From DASRDR01 sp035550795 (lineage in GTDB: Bacteria; Methylomirabilota; Methylomirabilia; Rokubacteriales; DASRDR01): 64,000 nucleotides of DNA. This document shows, one piece after another, positions 51,064-59,327 of this stretch. The position numbers were made by a program, and so were the translations under genes. The notes beneath the pieces were generated by a model. It was given only the letters and a program-made list of their open reading frames with translations. It ran no database searches and was not told the origin of the DNA. How positions within the stretch are numbered: the first letter of the stretch is position 1; every line of letters starts with the position of its first letter. The stretch spans positions 1-64,000 of the forward strand of contig DASZOL010000107.1 of NCBI GenBank assembly GCA_035550795.1, written 5' to 3'.

Positions 51064-52482
51064 TCAGCCGGTCTTGATGCGCTCCGGCGTCCAGGGCGGA
51101 TCGAAGGTCAGCGTCACGTCGACCTGCTCCACGCCGGCGATCCCGAGCACGGCCCGGCGCACCCAGTCAGCCATGACGTCATGGAGAGGGCAGCCCGGTG
51201 CGGTGAGGGTCATGGTGATCCGGACGGTTCCTCCCTCGATGTCAACCCCGTAGATCAGACCCAGGTCCACGACCGACAGCCCCAGCTCCGGGTCCAGGAC
51301 CGCCCGGAGGGCCCCGATGACCCGCTCCGGAGTCACGCCCGTCGAGACGTCGGAGGCGCTGGCGACCGCGCGCCCGCGCGGCGGGCCCGTCCGTCCTGGA
51401 AGCGGCTCGTAGGCGCAGCCGGGATCCTCGGCCAGCGGATCGCCCGTGGCCGCGTACGCGCGGGCGCGGCTTCCTCCGCAGCGCTCGCGGTACTCGCAGC
51501 GGCCGCACCGGCCGCCCAGCTGCGCCGGGTCGCGGAGCGCCCGGAAGAGGGGGTCGTCCCGGTAGACGGCCACCAGGTCGCGCTCGCGCACGCTCGCGAC
51601 CGGGAGCGGCAGGAACCCGCTCGGGCATACCTGCCCCAGATGGTCAACGAAGACGAACCCGTTGCCGTCGGTCACCGCGCGGCCTGCGCGGCCAATGGCA
51701 TCGGAGGGCGTCGTGGGCCGCGCGCGACCGGAATCGCCCTCCGCCGGGGAGCTCACGGAGGCAGCCCGGCGGCGCGTCGCCGTGACCCGGAGGTACTGGG
51801 GCGCCTCGGTGGTCTTGACCCCGAACGGGGCGCGCTCGGCGAGCGCCGCCGCCCAGTGGAGCACGCTCTCGATCTGGTCGGCCGAGAGCGCCTGGCTTGC
51901 CCGGGCGCGTCCCACCGGGATGAGGAAGAAGAGGGCCCATAGCGCCGGCTGAATGGCCTCCACCTGCGGGACGAGGGCCGGCAAGCTGTCCACGGTCTCG
52001 CGGCACACCGTCGTGTTGATCTGGACCGGGATGCCCAGGGCGCGCGCCTGGTCGAGGATTCGCAGCGTGTAGCGGTGGGAGCCGTGCACGCCTCGAAAAG
52101 CGTCGTGGGCCTCCGCGGTCGCCCCGTCCAGGCTCACCGCCAGCCGGCCCAGCCCCGCGTCGCGAAGCGCCCGCAGCCTGCCCTCCGTGACCGCCGCCGT
52201 GCCGCTCGGAGTCAGGGAGACGGCCACGCCGCGCCGCCGCGCGTGGGCGACGAGGTCCACGATGTCCGGCCGCCGCAGGGGGTCGCCTCCCGTGAGGACC
52301 AGGATCGGGGGCGGGACGCCGAACGCGGCCACCCGATCGATCAGGCGGCGCCCCTCCTCGGTGCTCAGCTCCCCGGGATCGCGCCGGGGGATCGCCTCGG
52401 CCCGGCAGTGAACGCACGCGAGGGCGCAAGCCCGGGTCGTCTCCCAGATGACGATGAACGGCGCCCGGTCGAACGACGTCAT
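51064..52482 (-). CDS. Radical SAM/SPASM-like protein fused to a DUF59 (MIP18-type) domain
   Basis: 472 residues. Radical SAM cluster Cys19, Cys23, Cys26 (TRACALACVHCRAEA), LTGGDPLRRPDIVDL and LAVSLDGATAEAHDAFRG as in the TIGR04053/NirJ-like group; SPASM-type Cys286, 326, 329, 335 and 356. Residues about 384-470 form a DUF59 domain (VLDPELGLSVVDLGLIYGVD, TLTAPGCPLHDVM with Cys431, FDPPWTPERIK), the SufT/PaaD family in Fe-S assembly. The fusion suggests that the radical SAM modifies heme or a peptide and its own or a partner cluster is delivered by the DUF59 part. ATG overlaps the previous stop. Confidence 0.92.
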   Translation of the reverse strand: MTSFDRAPFIVIWETTRACALACVHCRAEAIPRRDPGELSTEEGRRLIDRVAAFGVPPPILVLTGGDPLRRPDIVDLVAHARRRGVAVSLTPSGTAAVTEGRLRALRDAGLGRLAVSLDGATAEAHDAFRGVHGSHRYTLRILDQARALGIPVQINTTVCRETVDSLPALVPQVEAIQPALWALFFLIPVGRARASQALSADQIESVLHWAAALAERAPFGVKTTEAPQYLRVTATRRRAASVSSPAEGDSGRARPTTPSDAIGRAGRAVTDGNGFVFVDHLGQVCPSGFLPLPVASVRERDLVAVYRDDPLFRALRDPAQLGGRCGRCEYRERCGGSRARAYAATGDPLAEDPGCAYEPLPGRTGPPRGRAVASASDVSTGVTPERVIGALRAVLDPELGLSVVDLGLIYGVDIEGGTVRITMTLTAPGCPLHDVMADWVRRAVLGIAGVEQVDVTLTFDPPWTPERIKTG

Positions 52483-53792
52483 CGTGGCTCCGCCCGGATC
52501 GGCGCCGGAGCGGGACGCCTGTCCGGGCCCGGGAGAAGGTGAAGCAATGTCCGCCCGAGCGCGGCGGCGAACGCCAGGCTTCCCGTCGCCACCGTCACGC
52601 CCCCGACCGCGACGAGCGGGCGCGTCCCCGCGGCGACCGCCAGGGCGAGCACGAGCATGCCGGCCGTCAGGAGACCGTAGGCCAGGCGTTCGGCGGCCGG
52701 CCAGGAGAGCTGCGCCACCATCGGCACCGGCACGCGGCCGGCGCGCGGCGCGTAGACGCGATACCAGACCAGAAACGGCACGATCTTGAGCATCATCCCC
52801 ACGATCGTCAGCGACACCCATCCGCCGAGGGCGAGAATGGCGTACGCGGTTGCCACGCGCGGACCGCCTCCGGCGCCCCCCAGGAGGACGGCACCCAGCG
52901 CGGCCGCCGGCAGGAGATACGCCGTCCCCGTGAGCGCGAAGCGCAACCCGCAGTCGAGGGTCGGGCGCTTCCGGCGCCGCGCGAAGCTGACGACCCAGGT
53001 CGCATGGACCCCGAGCGCCGCGGCCACCGCGGCGGCGCCCGGTATCAGGAGCGCGGCGCGGCCGAGGAGCAGCCCCGCCACCAGCGCTGGCACACCCAGA
53101 CCGAGCCCCCAGAGCTGGACGCGCCTGCCGCGTCCGCCCGGCTCCGGCGCGAGCAGGAACATCGGGAAGACGCGCGCCGCCACGCCCAGGATCATCGGGG
53201 CGATCCAGCCGAGGAGCGCCAGGTGGACGTGAGCATGCACCGCCAAGAGGAGACCCCCCGGGAACACGTCGCGACCGTGAGTGGCGGCCAGCGTGACCCC
53301 GAACCCGACCGTCAGCGTGAGCCCGGCGAGGCCGAGCGCAAGCGCCCGGGCCGTGAACGTCCACCGGGCCAGCGTCCGCAGACTCAGCGCGACGTTGAGC
53401 ACGTGGCACAGGGCGCCCGCGCCCACCAGGGCGGCCGCCCACGCGAGGCCCGCCCATCGGCCGGTCCAGAAGTGGCTGACCATGCCGACGATTCCCGCCA
53501 CGAGCCCCGCCAGCTGCCAGCGCGCCAGACGCTCGCTCCAGAGCGGCCGCTCGATGGCGACCGGGATCAGTTGATAGCTCGCCCCCATGATTGCCAGCGT
53601 GATCCACCCGAGCGCGACGACGTGCGCGAGAGCGAGGAGCCGTGGGTGATAGTAGTGCCCCGTCAGCTCGGCGCCGAGGGCAGGAAGCGCGAGTGCGGCC
53701 AGCACGAACGCCAGCGCGGCCGCGCCGAGGTAGGCGAGCGGCAGCGTCACCGACGGACGGGCCGCGGCCCCCTGACCCGGAAGCGGGATCAC
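52479..53792 (-). CDS. Polytopic NnrS/heme-copper-oxidase-like membrane protein
   Basis: 437 residues with about 12 helices from the GTG at 53792, which overlaps the upstream DUF2249 stop. Two His-rich helices are striking: LTGHYYHPRLLALAHVVALG and LAVHAHVHLALLGWIAPMIL, followed by GVAARVFPMFLL. Such patterns occur in NnrS and HCO subunit I-like proteins beside denitrification genes; two heme sites are possible. Followed by the radical SAM gene (ATGA overlap). Confidence 0.75.
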   Translation of the reverse strand: MIPLPGQGAAARPSVTLPLAYLGAAALAFVLAALALPALGAELTGHYYHPRLLALAHVVALGWITLAIMGASYQLIPVAIERPLWSERLARWQLAGLVAGIVGMVSHFWTGRWAGLAWAAALVGAGALCHVLNVALSLRTLARWTFTARALALGLAGLTLTVGFGVTLAATHGRDVFPGGLLLAVHAHVHLALLGWIAPMILGVAARVFPMFLLAPEPGGRGRRVQLWGLGLGVPALVAGLLLGRAALLIPGAAAVAAALGVHATWVVSFARRRKRPTLDCGLRFALTGTAYLLPAAALGAVLLGGAGGGPRVATAYAILALGGWVSLTIVGMMLKIVPFLVWYRVYAPRAGRVPVPMVAQLSWPAAERLAYGLLTAGMLVLALAVAAGTRPLVAVGGVTVATGSLAFAAALGRTLLHLLPGPDRRPAPAPIRAEPR

Positions 53793-54331
53793 GCCCGCGC
53801 GCTTTCCCGCCAGATCGTGATTCGCACCAGCCCCGGCTCCAGCTCCTCCGTCGCGTGGCGGAAGCCGCGCTCGTCGAGCTGCGGGTACAGGAACAGCGGG
53901 CGGCGATCGTGGATCACATCGAGCCGGTCCCCCGCGCCGAGCCGTTCGAGGGCCTCCAGGATCCGCACCATGGGCCAGGGCGGCTCGACGCCGCGAACGT
54001 CGAGGTGGACGGCGCCGCGCAGACCGTGCGCGGGGGGCCCGGCACCTGGCGCCGACGTCGGCCCCTGGTCCGACGTCGCGGCCGACGCCTGACGGTAGAA
54101 CCACACCCACCAGTCACCCGGCGCCCGGTGCTCGGCGCGGTGGGCGAACCCTCGCGCTCCAAGCACCTTGTAGAGCGGCAGGGGCTCGAACGGGACGTGC
54201 AGGACGAGCGCCTCGTCCGGACCCAGCTCTCCGACGGCTGCGAGGATCCGCTGAAACGGCTCGGCGCCCTGTTCGATGTCCTCCCGGACGTCGAGGTGCC
54301 GCTCCCCCGCGAAGCGGGCCGGCGAGGTCAC
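53789..54331 (-). CDS. Double DUF2249 protein
   Basis: 180 residues with two copies of DUF2249: HLDVREDIEQGAEPFQRIL to PGDWWVWFYRQ at 7-80 and HLDVRGVEPPWPMVRILEAL to VRITIWRESA at about 110-178. The fold is TusA-like; members occur beside NO-detoxifying di-iron and DUF542 proteins and often lack a known activity. GTG at 54331 overlaps the DUF542 stop, and its own stop overlaps the next start. Confidence 0.88.
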   Translation of the reverse strand: MTSPARFAGERHLDVREDIEQGAEPFQRILAAVGELGPDEALVLHVPFEPLPLYKVLGARGFAHRAEHRAPGDWWVWFYRQASAATSDQGPTSAPGAGPPAHGLRGAVHLDVRGVEPPWPMVRILEALERLGAGDRLDVIHDRRPLFLYPQLDERGFRHATEELEPGLVRITIWRESARA

Positions 54332-54600
54332 GGCGCCGTCTCCTGGCCGCCGCCGAGCGCCTCCAGCACGGTCTCGACGGAGACCCCGGCGGACGCGGCC
54401 GCCTGAGAGAGCGTCAACCGCCCGCCGCAGCAGGTATCGATGCCCAGCCCCCGAAGGATCTCGGCTGCACGCGGCGACCACTTCACCGCGCCCTCGACGG
54501 TCTCCCCGGAGGCGATGGTCCGACGGCCCACCGGGCGCTCCACCGCCCCCGGATCGGCAGTCGCCGCGTGCTTGCACCCGCATCCGCATGTCTCACCCAT
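54328..54600 (-). CDS. DUF542 (ScdA N-terminal type) protein
   Basis: 90 residues: MGETCGCGCKH at the start, then WSPRAAEILRGLGIDTCCGG with Cys57-Cys58 and RLTLSQAAASAGVSVE, the DUF542 core found at the N-terminus of the di-iron repair protein ScdA/RIC. The hemerythrin part of RIC is absent, leaving a free-standing domain with an extra Cys-rich head (Cys5, 7, 9, His11). First gene of the sub-operon behind the palindromic site at 54650. Confidence 0.88.
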   Translation of the reverse strand: MGETCGCGCKHAATADPGAVERPVGRRTIASGETVEGAVKWSPRAAEILRGLGIDTCCGGRLTLSQAAASAGVSVETVLEALGGGQETAP

Positions 54601-54649
54601 GGACCCGCCCTCCTCACGGCCGAGCTTACGTCGCCCGGGTCCACCCCCC

Positions 54650-54665
54650 TATGACCCGCGTCATA
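54650..54665. promoter_or_regulatory. FNR/DNR-like palindrome upstream of the DUF542 gene
   Basis: TATGAC-CCGC-GTCATA is a perfect inverted repeat with a 4-bp spacer, the layout of Crp/Fnr/DNR sites (TTGAT-N4-ATCAA type). A possible -10 TAAGCT lies at 54629-54624 on the minus strand, about 31 bp from the centre, as in class II FNR promoters (centre near -41.5). It overlaps the end of the NnrS-like gene and lies 50 bp before the DUF542 start. Confidence 0.55.
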
Positions 54666-55848
54666 GAGCAGCCCTTCGGCGGCTAGCGCCGAGGAACCCT
54701 GCTCCCAGACAGGCCAGCGCCATCCACACGAGGACGCCCGAGAACGGGACGAGCGGGAGGACGGCCGCCAGGCCGTAGTCGGCCAGAGCCTCCGCAGTCC
54801 GGAGGAGCACACCCGCGAGAAGCGTCCAGAATGCGAGCCCGCGCAGTCTCGGCCACGGAAGAGCCACGCCCTCCAGTACCGGAATCAGCCGGAGCCCCAT
54901 TCCCACCACCATGGAGGTGAGGAAGCCGACCGTCACGAGATGGCGGAGAGCGTCAGCGAGCAGGCTCAGCGGGGCCCCCGTCCACGCCATGGCCGCGGCG
55001 CCCGCCGACCCCGCCGCGGCGACGGCCGCCGCCAGCATCGCCATCCGGAAGAGCCGCGTCTCGGGCCCGCCGCGGTCCAGCAGCGGCAGAGCGCCCGGGG
55101 CGCGCCGGAAGGCTCCGCCGCTCAGCGCCAGCGCGGCCACCGTCCCCAGGGCGACGGCCTCGCCAGCACGCTCGAGCGCGACGCCCGTCGCGCCGGACCA
55201 GGGTCCGGCGGAGCCCAGGCTCGCGAGGACCACGCCCAGCCCGAGCGCCCCCGGCGCCAACCGCGCCAAGACGTCGGGGATCCTCCATCGCGCAACGAGC
55301 ATGGGGCCGGCCCGCAGCACGACCCCCACGATCCATCCCACGACACCGCCATAGACCGCCATCGCGTGGGCCGCCCGCATCCCGCCGACGTGCGGGCCGC
55401 CGGGCGCAGGGCTCCACGCGCGGAGGCCCGCCTCGAGAACGAGCGCAGCGACGAGCCACGCCGTGGCCACGGTCAGGTGCGCCCGCGCGAGCCGGAGGTG
55501 CGGCGCCGGGAGGGCCCGCGCCACCCAGGCGCCGAAGCAGCCGAAGGCGAGCCCCTGGAGCAGCGCGGCCCCCACCACGGGTGCCGTCATGCCCGCGGCG
55601 GTGCCCCCGATGCGCAGCAGCAATCCGGCGCCGAGCGCGGCCGCCAGCCACGGCGTCTGCGACGCCGCGGCCACCGGTCGGCCCGCGAACCGGGGCACGA
55701 GGTGATGGGCCACGCCGACGATCAGCGTGCCGAAGAACCCGAAGACCTGGAGATGGGCATGCAGCCACACGTGCTCGGCCGGGATGGGGCCTCCATCCCA
55801 GTAGAGCCGCACCAGCATCCAGATGCCGAGTGGCGTGCCAGCCAGCAA
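54661..55848 (-). CDS. NnrS-like polytopic membrane protein
   Basis: 395 residues from the first possible standard start (TTG 55848), about 12 helices. The His-rich segments WLHAHLQVFGFFGTLIVGVA and HHLVPRFAGRP match NnrS-type heme/copper proteins linked to NO tolerance. The TTG start lies inside a helix. The frame is open back to 55962, and the intervening codons read RPVLPSILSGP and ELPVYRPFARLALAVGLL, which look like true N-terminus but include no ATG/GTG/TTG. So the real start may be non-canonical or upstream via the cytochrome gene. Confidence 0.8.
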   Translation of the reverse strand: MLAGTPLGIWMLVRLYWDGGPIPAEHVWLHAHLQVFGFFGTLIVGVAHHLVPRFAGRPVAAASQTPWLAAALGAGLLLRIGGTAAGMTAPVVGAALLQGLAFGCFGAWVARALPAPHLRLARAHLTVATAWLVAALVLEAGLRAWSPAPGGPHVGGMRAAHAMAVYGGVVGWIVGVVLRAGPMLVARWRIPDVLARLAPGALGLGVVLASLGSAGPWSGATGVALERAGEAVALGTVAALALSGGAFRRAPGALPLLDRGGPETRLFRMAMLAAAVAAAGSAGAAAMAWTGAPLSLLADALRHLVTVGFLTSMVVGMGLRLIPVLEGVALPWPRLRGLAFWTLLAGVLLRTAEALADYGLAAVLPLVPFSGVLVWMALACLGAGFLGASRRRAAL

Positions 55849-55962
55849 CCCGACCGCCAGGGCGAGCCGCGCGAACGGCCGGTAGACGGGCAGCTCCCGG
55901 GCCGACGAAGCCGGGCCGGACAGGATCGAGGGCAGGACGGGCCGCCCGGTGCGCCGCGGTGG

Positions 55963-56427
55963 CTACCGGCCCTCGTCGAGCCGGTACAGAGCGTGGCAGG
56001 CCACGCAGTTCCCCGTCACCGCCGCCAGGCTACGGATCGCGTCCTCGCGCGTGCCCCCGCCCCTGATCCGGTCCGCGAGGTCGTCGAACGCCCGGTGGGT
56101 CTGGAGACCAAGCTCGCGAAAGGCGGGCAGGAGCTGCTGCATCATCGCCGGGTCCATCTCGACGGCCATCGCGGTGCCGGCGGCCCGGGCGGCCGTCTCG
56201 ACGGCGGCCAGGTCGTTCGCGGCCACGCCGCGAAGAATGCCGTGGACGGACTCGAGCATGTGCCGCATCTCGGCGAGGACCTTGTCGCGACCCTGGGGCG
56301 GCAGCGTGAGCCGCTGTCGCGTGTCTCCGGAGGGCTGGCCGCGCCCGGGCGCGGCCACGGTCAGCAGGAGACCCAGCACCACGAGCACCGCGGCGCCCGC
56401 CCGCGAGGCGACTGCACCATGTCGCAT
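55963..56427 (-). CDS. Periplasmic cytochrome c (cytochrome c'-like)
   Basis: 154 residues. Signal peptide ASRAGAAVLVVLGLLLTVAA cleaved near GRGQ, a helical bundle (RDKVLAEMRHMLESVHGIL, AARAAGTAMAVEMDPAM) and a C-terminal heme site CVACH (141-145), the arrangement of cytochrome c' and c556, which bind NO. ATG 56427 has GGGAGGGAGGAC upstream. The stop TAG at 55963 is in the same frame as the following membrane gene. Confidence 0.85.
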   Translation of the reverse strand: MRHGAVASRAGAAVLVVLGLLLTVAAPGRGQPSGDTRQRLTLPPQGRDKVLAEMRHMLESVHGILRGVAANDLAAVETAARAAGTAMAVEMDPAMMQQLLPAFRELGLQTHRAFDDLADRIRGGGTREDAIRSLAAVTGNCVACHALYRLDEGR

Positions 56428-56460
56428 CCCGTCCTCCCTCCCTGACGTCACGCCAGCCGT

Positions 56461-57051
56461 CTACGCGACGGTCTGGCCCTGAATGGACGAGGGGTACATG
56501 CGCGGAATCACGAGCGTGAGCACCGTCGCCGCCGCCACCGCGAGGGCGGTGCCCACGAGCAGGAGCGTCCAGGTGTTCGGTCTCATGGCGCCCAGGGCAA
56601 CGATCAGGAAGAGTAGCGGCAGGTCCAGATAGTGCGTGAAGGTCGGGAGCTGCTCCCGCCGCGCCCGCTCGAGCTCCCGCGTGAAGCCCCCCTGCTCCAG
56701 GGCTGCGGCCGTCAGTCGCCGAAGGCGCATGAAGTACAGCCGCGTGATCGTGTTGCCCTCGATGAACTCGAACCCGAACAGGGCCAGCATGCCTGCCAGC
56801 CACGGCATCCCCAAGAACGCCCAGCCGCCGTAGACCGTCACGATCAACCAGGTGCCGGAACCCAGCAGGAGCAGGGCTCCCGGCACGACGAGGCCGTCAT
56901 AGAATACCGCGATCTGCCGGACGCTCTCGGCGAAGAGCGGAAGGTCGCGAACCTGACGTGACCGCAGATCGGCATACCAGACGCCGATCAAGCCGGCGCC
57001 CATCAGCGTCAGCCCGAGAAGGTGGACAAACCTCAGGATGGGGTAGGCCAT
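56461..57051 (-). CDS. DUF2269-like integral membrane protein
   Basis: 196 residues, four to five helices: ILRFVHLLGLTLMGAGLIGV, VPGALLLLGSGTWLIVTVYG, PWLAGMLALFGFEFIEGN, YLDLPLLFLIVALGAMRP and a last helix. It resembles DUF2269, a family of small respiratory-associated membrane proteins; the assignment is from pattern memory. ATG 57051 has GGAGG nearby. Lies between the one-TM protein and the cytochrome c gene. Confidence 0.7.
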   Translation of the reverse strand: MAYPILRFVHLLGLTLMGAGLIGVWYADLRSRQVRDLPLFAESVRQIAVFYDGLVVPGALLLLGSGTWLIVTVYGGWAFLGMPWLAGMLALFGFEFIEGNTITRLYFMRLRRLTAAALEQGGFTRELERARREQLPTFTHYLDLPLLFLIVALGAMRPNTWTLLLVGTALAVAAATVLTLVIPRMYPSSIQGQTVA

Positions 57052-57090
57052 CGCACGCCTCCGGCTTGGGCCGCGCCGTCGACCCCCCCC

Positions 57091-57696
57091 TCAGCGATGC
57101 CCTCGCAGGATCAGCGCCTGCCGGTCCGACAGCTCCAGCAGGAGGACCTGCCTCGACTTGACCTCCAGCTCCGCCACCAGGCGCCGCCCGGGCGGCGATG
57201 TCGCATCGCTCCGGACCGGTGCCCCGCCGGCCTCGGCGAGCGCCGCGTCGAGGACATGATGGCCCAGCGGGATGACGAGCTCCTCGTACACGAACGTCGG
57301 CCCGTCGTGGCGGAGGCCGCTCGGCCGGTACGTCCTCTCGAGGAGGCGCCCGTCGTCCAGCGTGATGCGGACGACCGTGTCACGGCGGGGTGTGCTCGCG
57401 CCGCTCTGGCCAGCCTGGGGCCGCATGTGCCGGGGGAGCTTCTCGATCTCCTCCCGCGACAGCGCGGTTCCCGCCTCCACGGGCGCGGAGACGTGCTTGA
57501 AGGCCACCTTCAGCAGGGCGAGGTCGGGCGGTGTGGCGGTCCATGGGAACGCCGAAAAGGCCGCCAGCCCCGAAGCGACCGCCAGGAAGAGGAGGATGAA
57601 CCCGGCGAGCCGCCCCGGGCCGGGCCGGCGGCCCTCCAGCACCGGCAGCCCGGCCGGCCCTGACTCGGGCGATGCGGAGGAGAACAGTGTCGTCAC
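57091..57696 (-). CDS. Single-pass membrane protein, uncharacterised
   Basis: 201 residues. One helix (LAGFILLFLAVASGLAAFSA) with a cytoplasmic Pro/Gly-rich head and a periplasmic domain of about 145 residues (LALLKVAFKHVSAPVEAGTA, VVRITLDDGRLLERTYRPSG, FVYEELVIPLGHHVLDAALA). GTG start overlaps the stop of the cytochrome b fusion (GTGA), implying stoichiometric expression. No family recognised. Confidence 0.7.
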   Translation of the reverse strand: MTTLFSSASPESGPAGLPVLEGRRPGPGRLAGFILLFLAVASGLAAFSAFPWTATPPDLALLKVAFKHVSAPVEAGTALSREEIEKLPRHMRPQAGQSGASTPRRDTVVRITLDDGRLLERTYRPSGLRHDGPTFVYEELVIPLGHHVLDAALAEAGGAPVRSDATSPPGRRLVAELEVKSRQVLLLELSDRQALILRGHR

Positions 57697-59327
57697 GCCG
57701 CGAGGCTCCGCTCGAACGCCGCGAGGTCACGGAGAAAGCGGTCCACCTCCACCGGTGCGTACCAGCGGACGACGAGCCGCCCCTCGGGCAGGGTCTTGAT
57801 GGACGGGAGGCGTCGCCCCGAGAGTCGCTCGGCCAGCCACTGGCTCCCCTCACGGGCGGAGCAGTTCTCGGGCACGCACCCGGCCACGAACACGCCGCGC
57901 GCCCCGGCGCTGAGCGTCTTCGTGATCATCTCGGGATGCAGCATGCCCACGCACGGGAGCCCCATCACCGTGGCGCCCGGCACACCGGCCAGGCTCCCGT
58001 CCGGCGCGAGGGCCTCCCCGAGGCGGCCCATGAGCCGGCATGCGTAGACGACGACCGGCGGCCCCTCCCCTGCCGCCGAGGCGGCGCGGAGGCGCCACGT
58101 GACGGCCTCGCCGAGCACGCTCACTGGCTGGTCGCCGAGGAGAATGCCCGCCGAGTCGCAGGCGCCGACGCAGATCCCGCACCCTACGCACTTCGCCGGG
58201 TTGACGACCGCCACCTGCTTGTAGCGCCCCCCTTCCTGGCGCGGAACCATGACGATGGCCTCGTACGGGCAGTCCTTCCAGCAGCGCGTGCAGCCGGTGC
58301 ACGCGGGGTTGTCGACGCGCGCCCGGGCCGGCGCCGGTCCGCGCAGCACCCACGGGAGCGTGACGGCCACGAGCCCGGCGCCGAAGGTGAGCGCCCAGCC
58401 GACCCTGGGGTCGAGCCTCGTGAGCGGGAAGTAGAAGAAGTAGAACCAGTCGATCGGGACGAGGCCCGGCAGGCGCGACAGGTCGGCCGGGGGCCCCGAG
58501 ACGGCCGGGCGCACCAGGCTGGCGGCGACGAGCGCCGCCCCCGTGACCCACAGCACCACCCGGGGCGGCATGAACCTCGCCCGCGACAGGCGCATGACGT
58601 GAAACCAGTAGGCCGCTCCCAGGAGAAACGGAATCGAGATGTGGGCGAAGAGCACGAGGAAGAACAGGAACTTCTGGATGCGGTCGGAATCCACGAACGT
58701 GCGGACGAGCGGCTCGCCGAAGATGGGCAGGACGTCCAGGAGCTTCGCGATCGTCACGGACAGGATCTGGGCCTGCGCGTCCCAGACGAGCCAGTAGCCG
58801 GTGGCGCCCGTCACCCAGACGAGCGAGAGGAGCGCGAGGCCCGAGACCCATCCGATCCAGCGCGCTCCCCAGAAGCGGTCGTCGAGGAGCATCTTGCACC
58901 CGTGGAGCGCCGCCGCCAGGATCGCCGCGTCCGACGCGTAGCGGTGGAGCGACCGCATCAGGGCGCCGATCCCGACGGGATGAGCCATGATCCCCTCGAT
59001 CGACCGATGGGCCGCCTCCGTCCCCACCCGGTAGAACACGAAGAGGTAGAGGCCGGTGACGGTGGCGACCGCCAGCGAGAAGACCGCGATCGTGCCCGAG
59101 TGGTAGAGGGGATTCAGGGACGGTGAGACGAGACGGTCGAGGAGCACCTCCACCCACTGGTAGAGAGCGCTGGCCCCGGCGAGCAGGCGTCGGGGCCAGC
59201 GCTCACGGGGGATCGGGCGGGGCGGGAAAGCCAGGAAGGGACGGCGCGGTACCGGCGGCGCCGACATCCCCTCCGCTGCCCCGGTGATCGGCTCGCTTCG
59301 GTCGATCCCGCCGGACAACTCCTTCAC
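57693..59327 (-). CDS. Cytochrome b - double [4Fe-4S] ferredoxin - MvhD fusion protein
   Basis: 544 residues. A diheme cytochrome b N-half has His128/His142 and His229/His243, each pair 14 apart as in cytochrome b/b6; helices also at 78-98, 155-180 and 257-272. Then comes a ferredoxin with Cys343, 346, 349, 353 and Cys380, 383, 386, 390, then an MvhD/FrhD-type domain (about 424-501; ATVMGLPCVGMLHPEMITK and GVFVAGCVPENCSAREG with Cys430, 459, 484, 489). The first CxxC of classical MvhD is reduced to one Cys. It could move electrons between quinone and a soluble redox partner. The start GTG 59327 overlaps the SCO stop; ATG 59267 is the alternative. Confidence 0.9.
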   Translation of the reverse strand: MKELSGGIDRSEPITGAAEGMSAPPVPRRPFLAFPPRPIPRERWPRRLLAGASALYQWVEVLLDRLVSPSLNPLYHSGTIAVFSLAVATVTGLYLFVFYRVGTEAAHRSIEGIMAHPVGIGALMRSLHRYASDAAILAAALHGCKMLLDDRFWGARWIGWVSGLALLSLVWVTGATGYWLVWDAQAQILSVTIAKLLDVLPIFGEPLVRTFVDSDRIQKFLFFLVLFAHISIPFLLGAAYWFHVMRLSRARFMPPRVVLWVTGAALVAASLVRPAVSGPPADLSRLPGLVPIDWFYFFYFPLTRLDPRVGWALTFGAGLVAVTLPWVLRGPAPARARVDNPACTGCTRCWKDCPYEAIVMVPRQEGGRYKQVAVVNPAKCVGCGICVGACDSAGILLGDQPVSVLGEAVTWRLRAASAAGEGPPVVVYACRLMGRLGEALAPDGSLAGVPGATVMGLPCVGMLHPEMITKTLSAGARGVFVAGCVPENCSAREGSQWLAERLSGRRLPSIKTLPEGRLVVRWYAPVEVDRFLRDLAAFERSLAA

